Assembly (NCBI GenBank): GCA_037576195.1 | Contig: CM075103.1 | Location: 16,678,001 to 16,742,000 of the forward strand | DNA: 64,000 nt | Reading direction: 5' to 3' | From: Phytoseiulus persimilis | Taxonomy: Eukaryota; Arthropoda; Arachnida; Mesostigmata; Phytoseiidae | Shown: positions 1 through 9,908 of the stretch, piece by piece | How the letters are laid out: every line of letters begins with the position of its first letter | How positions within the stretch are numbered: the stretch's first letter is position 1 | Made by a program: the position numbers and the translations under genes | Notes under the pieces: model-generated | What the model saw: only the letters and a program-made list of their open reading frames with translations | Told to the model about the DNA's origin: nothing | Database searches by the model: none

Positions 1-140
1 GGGACACTTCGGGAGTGGCCACCGATTCTCGATAGGATTCTGACCTGGGATCGAGGCCCTTTTCCCTCTCTTCACTGGGTCAGCATTAAGGTTTCGAGGA
101 GTAATGGTCAGATTGGTCTCGGAATCACCCCTCCAGNTCT
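1..140 (+). repeat. Satellite leader fragment plus one 45-bp monomer
   Basis: Bases 51-90 match the leader that precedes satellite arrays A and B (shared words include CTTCACTGGGTCAGCATT). The leader is followed by one monomer containing GGTCAGATTGGTCTCGGAAT and CACCCCTCCAG. The match ends at about 137, where the single ambiguous base lies. This is an isolated, truncated copy of the leader-satellite unit seen at 24,971 and 28,607. Confidence 0.7.
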
Positions 141-207
141 TCTACAACGAAACCTAGACACAAACGAAATCTCCTGGGCGAATAATGGGCGAATCTACCC
201 AGTACTG

Positions 208-1115
208 GTGCGATATCTCCCCGACGCTACACTGGATCAAAGAGTCCCCAGATCGGCTGAAAGTTCCCGTAGCCAATCGAGTGTAAAAAGTTCAATTGCT
301 GGCAGCGATGGCGAAGTTGGACTACGTCACCTTTGCGCAGAACCCAGCCGACCTGTTGAGTCGCGGAGCGGAAATCGCGTCGGAGGACAAACCAATCCCA
401 TGTGGCTTGAAGGACCAGGCTGGTTGGCGGAGGGAGGGCGGCCATCGGAGATATATTCATCGAATGAATGCTTTGAGAGCGAAATAGATTCAGAGAGGAA
501 AGCGGTTAGCATGCTGACGATGGAGCCAAGTCATTCAAGAATAGAGGGCTCCCGATCATCATGTTGGAGCGCGCTGGTCGACAGGACGGCTCGATTCCTC
601 AGGTGGCTTCCAAGCCGCTACTCGCCAGCGAGACAATCTCCGCGGCATACTTCGGTTTCAGCAACCTAAGCATGGTCACCCAAGTCCTCCAAAGTACCCG
701 ATTCGAGGCAGAGGGAGAATCAGAATGCAAGGAAATTTCAAAGGAAAACAAGCTCTCCAAGGTGGCACCGTTTCTGGACGCCGAAGGTTTGATTAGATGT
801 CGCTCTAGGTTGGAGCGCGGCGAGGAGTGGGGATACTACGGGAAGTATCCAATTGTGCTTACAAGAGAGGCACACCCCGTCAGGCTGATCATCAAGTTTC
901 TCATGAGAGAACTGCTTCCACGTCGGCGGTGTCGCGGCCACATTGAGCGTGCTCCGCGAAAATACTTCATTCTTGCGGCGCGTAAGGCAGTCGAAGCAGT
1001 CCTCAAGCAGTTATCCCAGATCGAGGCGGTGGCGGAGCCCGCGCCCCTGATTCCGAGCTTCAGGCTGTGAACAGTCCCTCCACTCACGTTCTGCGAGACC
1101 AATAAGCCATAGGTA
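208..1115 (+). pseudogene. BEL/Pao pol relic 1 (RNase H end to integrase zinc finger)
   Basis: Translated in several frames, this stretch carries the end of a BEL/Pao RNase H domain (NPADLLSRG at about 335-362). It is followed by the start of the integrase zinc-binding region, with a PFLD-EGLIR-type motif and 'RSRLERGEEWGYYGKYPIV' at about 765-860. The zinc-binding histidines and cysteines are largely lost, and the frame changes several times. Similarity fades just after 1,110, where the second relic (16.8 kb) continues into its integrase core. The homologous copy at 15.2-20.7 kb gives the order of the domains. It is a decayed fragment; no LTR is recognisable. Confidence 0.75.
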
Positions 1116-1555
1116 GGCCTGGGAGTGTGGCGCGGGGGCATTCACGGTCGAGATTCACGGCCTTCGTGATTCACCCGCGGCTCCCGTGGGTCCTGCACGA
1201 CGTCTCGACTTCCGTCTTTCAACCTACAGGAACGAGGAGAGGAGCCGCGATTCTGAAGTACGGGTGGTGGGTCCGGGGGTTGTGAAACCGACACGATGAT
1301 ATTGGAGATTGAATAGAGAACGAGTTTCATAGAGGTCAATAGGTGATGCGAGTAAATGAATTATTCGAGCATTTGATTCGTTTCGTATGCGGATGACAAC
1401 ATACCCAGTTCAAATTAGGCCGGATTTCGTGTTAAATAGAATATACATAGAGAGGTTACCCTCTTGGATCGACCGGCGATCGTCGCGTAGGACTCTCAAG
1501 TACTGGCTGGAAGATCTCTCAGCTGTGACGCTACTCACTGGAATGCTCAAACAAC
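1116..1555. other. No recognisable feature
   Basis: I see no coding, RNA or repeat signal here beyond short chance reading frames. Confidence 0.4.
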
Positions 1556-2160
1556 TCATGTCAGAGTAATTTCCGAGAGCTTCAGAGACCTTGTCGACGC
1601 CTGCGTCCAGAATGCGGTGATACTGGCGTGCTGATGGAGTTCGCTGGCAGATGATAGATAAACTTTCAGCTCTGCTATTGCCCTAGTATCGTCGTCGAAC
1701 CAGGGTATGTTTCTGACGATAAAATCTATCGACATTCTTATTATCGAGGCTCTCGACGGATCAAAAATGCGAACAGCTCGGGAGAAGTCGGCTGCCGGTT
1801 GTCGGAATCGATGACTCACGCCGGCGATGTATCTTCTTAGTTCTTCTGACGAATCCCGTTGAGCGGCATTTCGTTGTGCCAGGTTCTCATCGTGTCCCGA
1901 TGAAGATTTGAACCACTGGACAAGCAGCTCCAGATCTTCGATGACTGAATGTGTTCTCAAATCGTTGCCTTCATACTTGGTCAGTGTGGCCATCAGATAA
2001 GTTGCATATTTTTTGAGCTGGTCCTGTTGAGCACCAATATCGCGGGATCGACACAAATTGACGATTCCCGCCGTATTAGGACTAGAACTGCTCCGAGCCT
2101 CAGAGTTTAAAAATTCAGAATACTCTTCCAACCGGTCAGCGTGAAAAAGCGCGGCCTTGA
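1556..2160 (-). CDS. Hypothetical helical protein or exon, unrecognised
   Basis: An open frame of about 195 codons runs on the minus strand and ends at 1,556. The composition looks protein-like: mixed charged helices, a 'FIVRNIPWFDDDTRA' stretch and few repeats. I do not recognise a family. There is no clear ATG; the frame opens after a stop that overlaps an AG, so it may be an internal or last exon. It lies between a BEL relic and the hAT element. It could be a host exon or a transposon fragment. Confidence 0.3.
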
Positions 2161-2507
2161 ACTAGCTATTCCATCTGGTAACAACTGGGGTGGCTGGTCG
2201 AACTCCAGGGAATGCACTCCGCAGGGATTTTTCCCCTGGAGACAGTTAGGTTTTCCTTTCTCCTCCACGAATGGTCTGAATCGTGCTTCCAAATCTGGGC
2301 GCGCCGTGAATGCTCTCTTTACTCCACAAACTAATGTGTTCAACTCTGGGAAGGAGGACATCCATACCTCACAAACCAGATTTGATATTGGTATTGGTAT
2401 TTATTCATCCTAATGATATAATGACACTCGTGTCTCTCGTCCACACCAATGATTCCCGTTAAGCGCATGACATCCTTTTCCTTCGCATCTTATATTCGCC
2501 ATCATTA
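2161..2507. other. Non-coding flank of the hAT insertion
   Basis: No gene is recognisable. The stretch ends at the 8-bp target-site duplication CTAATTAG (2,508-2,515). Confidence 0.4.
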
Positions 2508-2530
2508 CTAATTAGTAGGGCCCGAAATTT

Positions 2531-2690
2531 TATGCACGAAGATATGCATGAAAATATGCATAATATGCATGAAGATATGCATGAAAATATGCATAATATG
2601 CACGAAAATATGCATAATATGCACGAAAATATGCATGATATGCACGAAAATATGCATGAAGAACCGCGAAATCAGCGCAAAAGTGTGCAT
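2531..2690. repeat. Left subterminal repeats of the hAT element
   Basis: About ten copies of ATATGCA or its variants (ATATGCATG, ATATGCATA, ATATGCACG) are packed just inside the left TIR. hAT transposases are known to bind short subterminal repeats, so these are the likely binding sites. This is inferred from position and repetition. Confidence 0.75.
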
Positions 2691-3146
2691 TAGATCATGC
2701 GGAGAAATAAGTGAGAATGCTCGACAACATGCGAGGTACTAGAACCGTGGCAAGATTCGGGCGGAATCATGGTTAGACTGTGTCGATCAGAATTATCTGA
2801 TATCAGTTCCACCTACAGTCCGCGAAGATATGGGAAAAGTCGTCTCCCGGGTCGAAAAAGCCTCTCGATACAAATATGCCGAAAATGTCTCCTAGAGCTG
2901 GAACATATCACGAGCTTGAGTTGTTCGACGGACTTGGCAGCCTCTAGCTCCATTTCGGATGTGCGATCGCGAGACGACCATAACATGACAAACTGATGTC
3001 GAACAGAGATGAGCTGAATAGCATGTCTTGAGAATCTCAAATGACGGGCCACCATCATCTGTGCCGCATTACCGAGCAGAATTTCTCAGCGCGCGGGTCT
3101 CCGTGTTCACGCCACAATTTCCAGTATCGCTAAGTTATAGACAACC

Positions 3147-4628
3147 ATGGGAAAACCGAAGCCCTCAGCTGAGGATCTCGTGCAGCAGTTCGGACCAGAC
3201 TTATTCTCCAGTGCTGGAGACACTGTTTCTTGTGATGTGTGCTCAAGAACTTTTCCCGGAGCTCGGAAGTTCACTCTCGATCAGCATGTCAGAACCGCAA
3301 GACATAAGCAAGCATTGGAACTTCGGGAATCCAACTTGGACAGAAGAGCAGAGCGAGTTGGGAGGTTCGAAGACGGTCGACTTCGAAGAAGCCCTTTCTC
3401 GTCAGAGCTCTGTGAGGCTTTTCTGAAGGCGGATATACCGCTTGAGAAACTCCAAAACCAGCATTTGAGAAACTTTCTTGAATCCTGGTGCTCCCAGCAT
3501 GTGCCATCTCCGACCAGCCTCCGGGAGAATTACGTTCCGGTATTGTACGAAGAAACTCTAGAGAGAATAAGAAATTCGGTCGGTGATTCGCCCATATGGG
3601 TCTCCATGGATGAGACCACAGATTCGTGCGGACGTTTCGTAGCCAATGTGATCATTGGTGAGCTGATAGTAGGACGCCCTGGTGGAAGTTTCCTGTTGGC
3701 TTGCGAGGCTCTATCAGCGACGAATTCGACCACGATCGCTCAGCTCTTCTGCAAAAGCCTGGCAATCCTGTGGCGAGGCGAAACCCATCATGAACGCGTG
3801 CTCCTCTTCGTCACAGATGCAGCTTCGTACATGAAGAAAGCCGGTCAAACGCTGCAAGGACTCTTCCCAAAAATGTGCCACGTGACTTGTGTGGCGCATG
3901 GACTCCACAGAGTCGCGGAAGAAGTTAGGCAAAGTTTCCCAGATGTGGATAGTCTCATCGCCAACATGAAGAAGATCTTCCTGAAAGCGCCGTCTAGAGT
4001 TCAAGCCTTCAAAACCGCCCTGGACATTCCTTTGCCGCCGTCCCCGATCGTCACGCGTTGGGGGACTTGGATCCAGGCCGTCGCTTACTATGCGGCTCAC
4101 TTCGAGAACCTCAAGAACTTTATTAGCGACCACCTTGACGCCGATGAAGCAACTTCAATTTCGAGAGCTAGAGAAGTGTTCGGGAAGTCCTCGCTCAAAA
4201 CAGATCTCGCAACTATATGCAGCATGTTCGGAGCTTTGCCAACGATAATCGAGAAACTTGAAACGAAGGGCATGCCACTCTTGGACGCGATGAGTATAAT
4301 CGGAGAGTTCCGATCGGAAATGAGGAACATTCGAGGTCCACGGCTGAGGAACGTCCGAGATAGAGCTTCAACAGTTTTCGGGAACAACGTCGGATTACAA
4401 CAGCTCTCCTTGATCGCCGCCTCACTCCAGGGCGTTAGTAGCGAGGAGATCATCCAAGCGATCGAAAATTACACTGTCGATGATCTTTCGCGATTTAGAT
4501 TTGCTCCCGTAGTCTCTGTCGAAGTGGAACGATCTTTCTCGAAGTTCAAAGCCTTTTTGCGGGATAACCGGAGAAGTTTTGACTTTGAGAACATGAAGGC
4601 CTATGTGGTTGTACTTTGCAACCAATGA
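3147..4628 (+). CDS. hAT transposase, CGGBP1-like zinc finger, intact
   Basis: A 493-residue protein starts at an ATG in good context (ACAACCATGG). Residues 29-53 form a C2H2 finger (C29, C32, H47, H53) of the CGGBP1/BED type. The hAT RNase-H-like core follows: the MDETTD motif at about 154-159, 'FVTDAASYM' with D224, 'CVAHGLHR' near 249, and the conserved RW at 304-305. The C-terminal dimerisation segment has 'VERSFSKFK' (E461) and ends 'VVVLCNQ'. The acidic residues needed by the hAT family (two Asp and one Glu) are present, though I assign D155 or D159 by motif only. Expected role: nuclear DNA-binding and cut-and-paste transposition of its own element. It lies alone between the TIRs. A domesticated host gene is unlikely because TIRs and TSD are intact. 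Confidence 0.9.
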   Translation: MGKPKPSAEDLVQQFGPDLFSSAGDTVSCDVCSRTFPGARKFTLDQHVRTARHKQALELRESNLDRRAERVGRFEDGRLRRSPFSSELCEAFLKADIPLEKLQNQHLRNFLESWCSQHVPSPTSLRENYVPVLYEETLERIRNSVGDSPIWVSMDETTDSCGRFVANVIIGELIVGRPGGSFLLACEALSATNSTTIAQLFCKSLAILWRGETHHERVLLFVTDAASYMKKAGQTLQGLFPKMCHVTCVAHGLHRVAEEVRQSFPDVDSLIANMKKIFLKAPSRVQAFKTALDIPLPPSPIVTRWGTWIQAVAYYAAHFENLKNFISDHLDADEATSISRAREVFGKSSLKTDLATICSMFGALPTIIEKLETKGMPLLDAMSIIGEFRSEMRNIRGPRLRNVRDRASTVFGNNVGLQQLSLIAASLQGVSSEEIIQAIENYTVDDLSRFRFAPVVSVEVERSFSKFKAFLRDNRRSFDFENMKAYVVVLCNQ

Positions 4629-4859
4629 ATGATACCAGCGATCGGCAAATTAGAAAGAGTAAAGTACACGGCAATAGCCTCTATAAAACTACATATTCAC
4701 AACCATGCGCCGGCCTGGTCTCTGGTTTCCAATTCCCCCATAGAACCAAGATGTCAATGTCAAACGTATCATATGATTCAATACGAAAGAAGGGTTGTAT
4801 GCTTACCTCATCAAATGCAGTCAATCAAGTACTCTGATGCATCTTTCAGCACAAGTTCC

Positions 4860-4955
4860 GGTCCATAAACATACTGCATATGCACATGCATGCTGCATAT
4901 GCAGCATGCTTAATCATGTCCAGGTGCATACTGCATATGCAGTATGCATATGCAT
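4860..4955. repeat. Right subterminal repeats of the hAT element
   Basis: Alternating TGCATATGCA, CATGCATGC and TATGCATATGCAT words fill the last 100 bp before the right TIR, mirroring the left side. These are probable transposase-binding sites. Confidence 0.7.
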
Positions 4956-5036
4956 AAAATTTCGGGCCCTACTAATTAGTATATTGCAATATGAAACGCG
5001 AGAAGTTTCTACCTCACTTGAGAATCGAGAACTGCT

Positions 5037-5417
5037 TCAGAGGAGCGCTTGAATGGGTCGAGATTCCAATGAAACCGAGAATTCTGAGCCTCTAATGCTC
5101 AGGTGTCGAGGAAGCTTGTATCGCTTCCAGAACGGAGTGAGCGAACGCTTCCAAGTTGTAGATCGACCAGTCGACGGGATACTCGCGAGCGTCCCCTTCC
5201 TGTCTAAACTCTCCAAAGTAGCCGGCAGGAAGTGAGGACGTTTCGTGTCGTCGGGGCCAAACGCACGGTCGGTGGGCATGTAGGAGTGCCCTCTGATTGT
5301 GAAGAAATATTCCAGTTCGGTCTTCGTTTGCGAGGCGATTGCAGAGGGCATAGCAATCACAGGGTAATCCTTATTCTGACCCGCGCAGTTATCGCTGAAC
5401 AACCTCACTTTTTCCAC
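5037..5417 (-). pseudogene. Fragment with 'SDNCAGQNK' and 'GHSYMPTDRAFG' motifs
   Basis: The minus-strand frame contains 'LFSDNCAGQNKD' followed 30-40 residues later by 'RGHSYMPTDRAFG'. This pair is typical of a widespread family of transposon-associated proteins in arthropods and other animals (I believe the DUF7869 type, from memory). The rest of the domain is not visible, so this is a C-terminal fragment. On the minus strand its upstream part would lie across the Transib insertion, in 8.2-8.8 kb. Confidence 0.6.
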
Positions 5418-5424
5418 ATCATTC

Positions 5425-5985
5425 GGTGAATTGGTTGTCAGATCATGATAAAGCGCACTTCAAATTTCGTGAGAGCCGCTGCCTGCCTAGTGCTCCCTCG
5501 GGTGTGGAAAGCTGCTTTTTCAGAGCCCTGGCGCGTCATATAGTTGCAGTTCAATATGCCGAAGAAGTACTGCCATTATTGGCGGGAGTAGTAAGTTTCG
5601 CCAACAGGTGTGCATGGCAACTCTTGGTTCTGCCCCAGTCAAAGCTTCTCGGCGAAGCTCGAGCAAGTGGAGCACACATCACTTCGGGGGTTACCGAAGG
5701 CGAGATTATCTTCGGGGGAAAAAAATCGGAGTCCGTTACGATCTACGATCGTGAACTCTCAGATGTAGGATACGCTGCAGGCATCATTCCGGGTTTCGAA
5801 ATACATATGTGGTTGCGACCATTTCGCAATGTGTCCGTACACTCTCCGTAACCCGTGCCATCCAAAAACGTGGTTCGACCTTGATTAAGCATAGGTCTTG
5901 GAGGGTACCCAAGAGCAGAGCTCTTTATTCACGGAAGACGGGTCTACGAGAGACTTGACAGAAGTCTGTGCAGAGCCGTAGTGTA
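5425..5985. other. Flank of Transib-A, unrecognised
   Basis: A plus-strand frame of about 140 codons lies here but shows no family motif. Before the Transib insertion this sequence was contiguous with 8,231 onward. Confidence 0.3.
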
Positions 5986-5990
5986 CGACG

Positions 5991-8225
5991 CACAGCGGTC
6001 GGGATTGTCGGAAAATCATAACTTTTGAACGGCTGGACCGATTTTCCTGAATTTCCGCGAGCGAGTTCTGAGCCCAGAGGAGCAACTTTTGAGCATATAA
6101 CCAACTTCCAAACTCTCTCCCAAGGGGGCGAAATCGAAAAAAAAAAGGAAAATTCACGATTCGGGCCGAACGACTGGATTGATCTAAAATCGGCAAGAAG
6201 GGTCGCAAAGCTGGTGCGATTCCGCATTTTTTCCGAAAATTTTCAACGGGCCCTTCGTAAGGGAGGTTTAGACCGATTTTTAAAAATGCCCATAACTCCT
6301 CGAAAAATGCACTTCTTTCACCGGAAAAAAAACGGAGGATGCGCGCAATTTCTCGGGCTAGCTGATGCCGTCGATAAACCAATTACTTTTTCTCGGCAAA
6401 TCGCTGTTATAACCTCATTTTGGTGGGAAAACGCATTTTTTTTGGGTTTTCCTCCAAAATGGTCCACCCTTCGAAGCACCCAGGCTCGCACGCGGCTCTG
6501 AGGGGTGCGTCTGGTATCCCCGCACGTCAACCAGTTTACAAAGTTTGCGCCAAACCATTGTGGTTTTCAAAAATTTCGATATATGCCCCCAAGTGCCCTA
6601 TTTTCGTCGAAATCGACCAAACGGTCAGTTTGACCACGAGTCTAAAATCCGTGGAATCGAATTTATTGAGTCATAACACCAGCATGAGATCGGACTCGAG
6701 CCAACAGTTTCAAATTTGCCGCTTCCCACCATTTTGGGATCCACGCGGCGCCAATATGGGCAATAGCTTCCATAGGAAGTACATCACTCGGCACTCAGAA
6801 GTTTCCTCACATCATCCAGGATGTCAAGATCACTCAAGGGGAGATCCTTCCGGTAACTGTTCACGAGGGGATCCGCATGTACCATCAACCTTTGCATCAC
6901 ATCGCGATTCACGTTCTCACGGACGTCCTTGAACGAGAAATTTTCTCGGAAGTTCTTGAAGAGCTTGTTCAATGCTTCCTGAGCTTCTCCACTGAGAGCA
7001 CCTATGGGTTGGGTGATATTCTCCACGATTGCCTGGCCGTGAATCAGTACCTTGTGCAGTGTCACAGGCATGTAATACCACGGATAGTGCGTAACGAAAA
7101 TATTCGCTATGACGTGGCAGTACTCGCCGAACGCCGCAACGTTCAACTGGTGGCCAGAGTTGATTGCTTCCAAGATGATGTGGGGCCTATAGACCAACTC
7201 TGGGTCTGAGCCGGTTATCATACCCGTCAAACCATGATTTCTGAAGAACTTGCGCGCAATGTTGCCGTCATTGCTGGTGCCGCCGCCCGGTCGAACAACG
7301 GAAACAATCAAACCCAGTTCTTTCCTGAACTCATCCTGAATTTCCCGCAAGCGCTTGGTCCGTTGCGCTGCATTCTTCTTTTCGCAACGCCATTTTCTGA
7401 AGTCCTGGTTACATGCGATATTGACAAGGCACTCCATGAAATTCCTATGGAAGCTATTGCCTATATTGGCGCCGCGTGGATCCCAAAATGGTGAGAAGCG
7501 GCAAATTTGAAACTGTTGGCTCGAGTCCGATCTCATGCTGGTGTTATGACTCAATAAAATCGATTCCACGGATTTCAGACTCGTGTTCAAACTGACCGTT
7601 TGGTCGATTTCGACGGAAATAGGGCACTTGGGGGCATATATCGAAATTTTTGAAAACCACAATGGTTTGGCGCAAACTTTGTACATTGGTTGACGTGTGG
7701 GGATACCAGACGCACCCCTCAGAGCCGCGTGCGAGCCTGGGTGCTTTGAAGGGTGAACCATTTTGGAGGAAAAAATAAAAAAAATGCGTTTTTTTCACCA
7801 AAATGAGGTTATAATAGCGATTTACCGAGAAAAAGTAATTGGTTTATCGACGGCATGAGCTAGCCCGAGAGATTGCGCGCATCCTCCGTTTTTATCCGAT
7901 GAAAAAAGTGCATTTTCCGAGGAGTTATGGGCATTCTTAAAAATCGGTCTAAACCTCCCTTACGAAGGGCCCGTTGAAAATTTTTCTCATGGGAAAAAAA
8001 ATGCGGAATCGCCCCAGCTTTCCGACCCTTCTCGCCGATTTTAGATCTATTCAGTCGCTTGGCCGGAATCGTGAATTTTTTTTTCTGCCTCCTTTGGAGA
8101 GAGTTTGGAAGTTGGTTATATGCTCAAAAGTTGCTCCTCTGGACTCAGAAGTCGCTCGCGAAAATTCAGGAAAATCGGTCCAGCCGTTCAAAAGTTATGA
8201 TTTTCCGACAATCCCGACCGCTGTG
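5991..8225 (-). mobile_element. Transib-A foldback element with CGACG target duplication
   Basis: The element is 2,235 bp with terminal inverted repeats starting CACAGCGGTCGGGATTGTCG. The repeats extend into long arms of about 785 bp (5,991-6,778 and 7,443-8,225) with scattered mismatches. Perfect 5-bp target-site duplications CGACG flank it (5,986-5,990 and 8,226-8,230). Transib transposons are known for 5-bp TSDs of the form CGNCG and for TIRs starting CAC. The single-copy centre (6,779-7,442) encodes the C-terminus of a RAG1/Transib-like transposase on the minus strand. The rest of the transposase is missing, so the element is non-autonomous. Confidence 0.9.
6782..7445 (-). pseudogene. C-terminal fragment of a Transib/RAG1-like transposase
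   Basis: About 220 codons are open on the minus strand, ending in a TGA at 6,782-6,784. The motifs in order are 'NDGNIARKFF', 'YPWYYMPVTLHKVLIHG', 'PIGALSGEAQEALNKLF' (glutamates at about 6,978-6,987) and a short C-terminus ending 'LLSAE'. The HK-x-L...E-x2-E-x2-NK block is, from memory, the region that holds the catalytic glutamate in RAG1 and Transib transposases. The N-terminal two catalytic aspartates are absent, because the long inverted arms replace that part of the gene. The open frame extends a further 106 codons into the right arm, but that part shows no domain. Known Transib ends and TSD around it support the family assignment. Confidence 0.75.
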
Positions 8226-8230
8226 CGACG

Positions 8231-9908
8231 CCTTCCGGGAGTATTGTGGAGTTTCGAGTTGTTATCTCCGTTCTGCTCAAGAACTGCTTTATGTAGAACA
8301 GCAGTTTGGTGGTGATGTATCCGTGGACAATTCGTCTCCTCCCATGTTCACGGAAACTTAGCATAAGGCTTTGGGTCAGAAAGTATCTCGCATATCGTAA
8401 GCCGCGCCGTCACGAAAACGTCATCCAACCAAATGAAGCTTTGGCTTGAAAGGTACCGGCGGGCAATCGGAGCGCCGTACAGTGTACTTCCAACGAGCAC
8501 AGTCGGTCTGTGATCTTCATTTGCGGCAGACGGGATTGAGAAACTCCAGGGAGGCCACGATAGGGCCTTGACTAACGACGGTTTTCGGTAGCCATGAATC
8601 GTGAACAAGATACTAGAGGGTGGCTTTTTTCAGTCGGTAATTTTGGAGCTCGATTTTGTTCTCGCCATAATTTTCTCAATTCTTGGTTCTTGTCTCTAAT
8701 ATCAGGAGGTGATGGATAGAGGTATCCGAGGCGGTCATTCCGATCCTTACTCGAAATAGGTTCGACGAGAATTGTGGCCAGGAGATGGTTTTGAAAATGA
8801 CCCAGAAGATGAAGGACCAAGAAAGTCCTATCGATGGAACGAAGGATTCCATCATATCGGACTGGTCACGCGCCTATTTTTGAGGGCGCTGCCCGCCATC
8901 GTATTTAGTTTCCCTCGCGTTTCCTCTCGTGACCCCTAATCGACGGTATCTCCTCGGCTGCAAACTAGTTAGTAGAGCTGCAAGGTCGATTCGACGATGT
9001 TTGTTTTCACCGGGAATTAGCCTGATTCAGTTTCCCTCTCTTGGTCGCCGGAATCACCCTTGACTTTAGAAGAATCCTCGATGCGATCGGTCGCCTTTTT
9101 TCGGGGAAACGAGGTAACCACAATCGGTTTTCTGGCAAATTACCGGCTTTGTTCAGCGCGGCGAATGCGTCCACGCGTTCGATCCGATGAAATCAGACGT
9201 TTTCCCGATAACTTCAAGAGAGACTTCGAAACGTAAAGTTCAATCATTCCCAAAACCATCCGCCGCCGCCATTCTCATTATATGCACATAAAAAATGAAT
9301 CGAAATGAGCCCCTCGAATACTTCCATGGATAACTCCTTGATTATCGAAAATCGAAGACTTGACAAAGTTATGGCCAGAACCAAATCAGACTCGGAAATT
9401 CCCAACTGAAAAATGCCATCCTGTACTTCGGGTCGAGCAGCATCTCGCTCAGCGCACGGAACACAACCCGCATGGATGCCGTCCGATCAAAGTGAAGCTA
9501 CAGCTCGAAAAGTAGCGGCGGATAGACGCAGCACCGTACCGGTAACTTCCAGCCTAGCGACGGCTCAGCATGGGCTGACATGCGAGAATTCCCTCCAGTG
9601 AACTGAGCTGAATTTCTCTTCAATCGACATCCCTTCACGTACGTTGAGAACTCACTCAGTACGCCGAAGTGGAAGTTGAGTTCTGAAACTCGCTGAAAAC
9701 ACTCTCGCCAACCTAGCATAGAATTTGACGTCATATCCGGACAGCGAACTTCCGTTCCCGAGACTCATAGACTGCGTCCAATAAGACGTATCATACGTCG
9801 AAAATGTGGTGATACAGTGCATCTTCGCAACGCTCAACAGGCTCGACAGATGTTGCCGGTTTTGCGGCCTGACATGCGCATAGTTTGAGTCCTCACAGTG
9901 GAAGCTTT
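8231..9908. other. No confident gene; short unassigned frames
   Basis: Two minus-strand frames (8,348-8,608 and 8,572-8,820) may be remains of the protein whose C-terminus lies at 5,037-5,417, now separated by the Transib insertion, but they show no decisive motif. Nothing is recognisable from 8,880 to 9,900. Confidence 0.3.

Larger units (their letters stand above)
2516..4971 (+). mobile_element. Complete, apparently autonomous hAT transposon
   Basis: The element is 2,456 bp long. Its terminal inverted repeats start TAGGGCCCGAAATTTTATGC and match exactly over 21 bp at both ends. It is flanked by a perfect 8-bp target-site duplication CTAATTAG (2,508-2,515 and 4,972-4,979), the length diagnostic of hAT. 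It carries one intronless transposase gene (3,147-4,628) and dense subterminal TATGCA repeats at both ends. No internal stop or frameshift is seen. The perfect TSD, perfect TIRs and open transposase together indicate a recent insertion that may still be active. Confidence 0.93.

Noticed and set aside
208-669. A 153-codon plus frame and its minus shadows at the window start
   Set aside because: The BEL RNase H and integrase motifs fall in other frames; this frame is a shadow.
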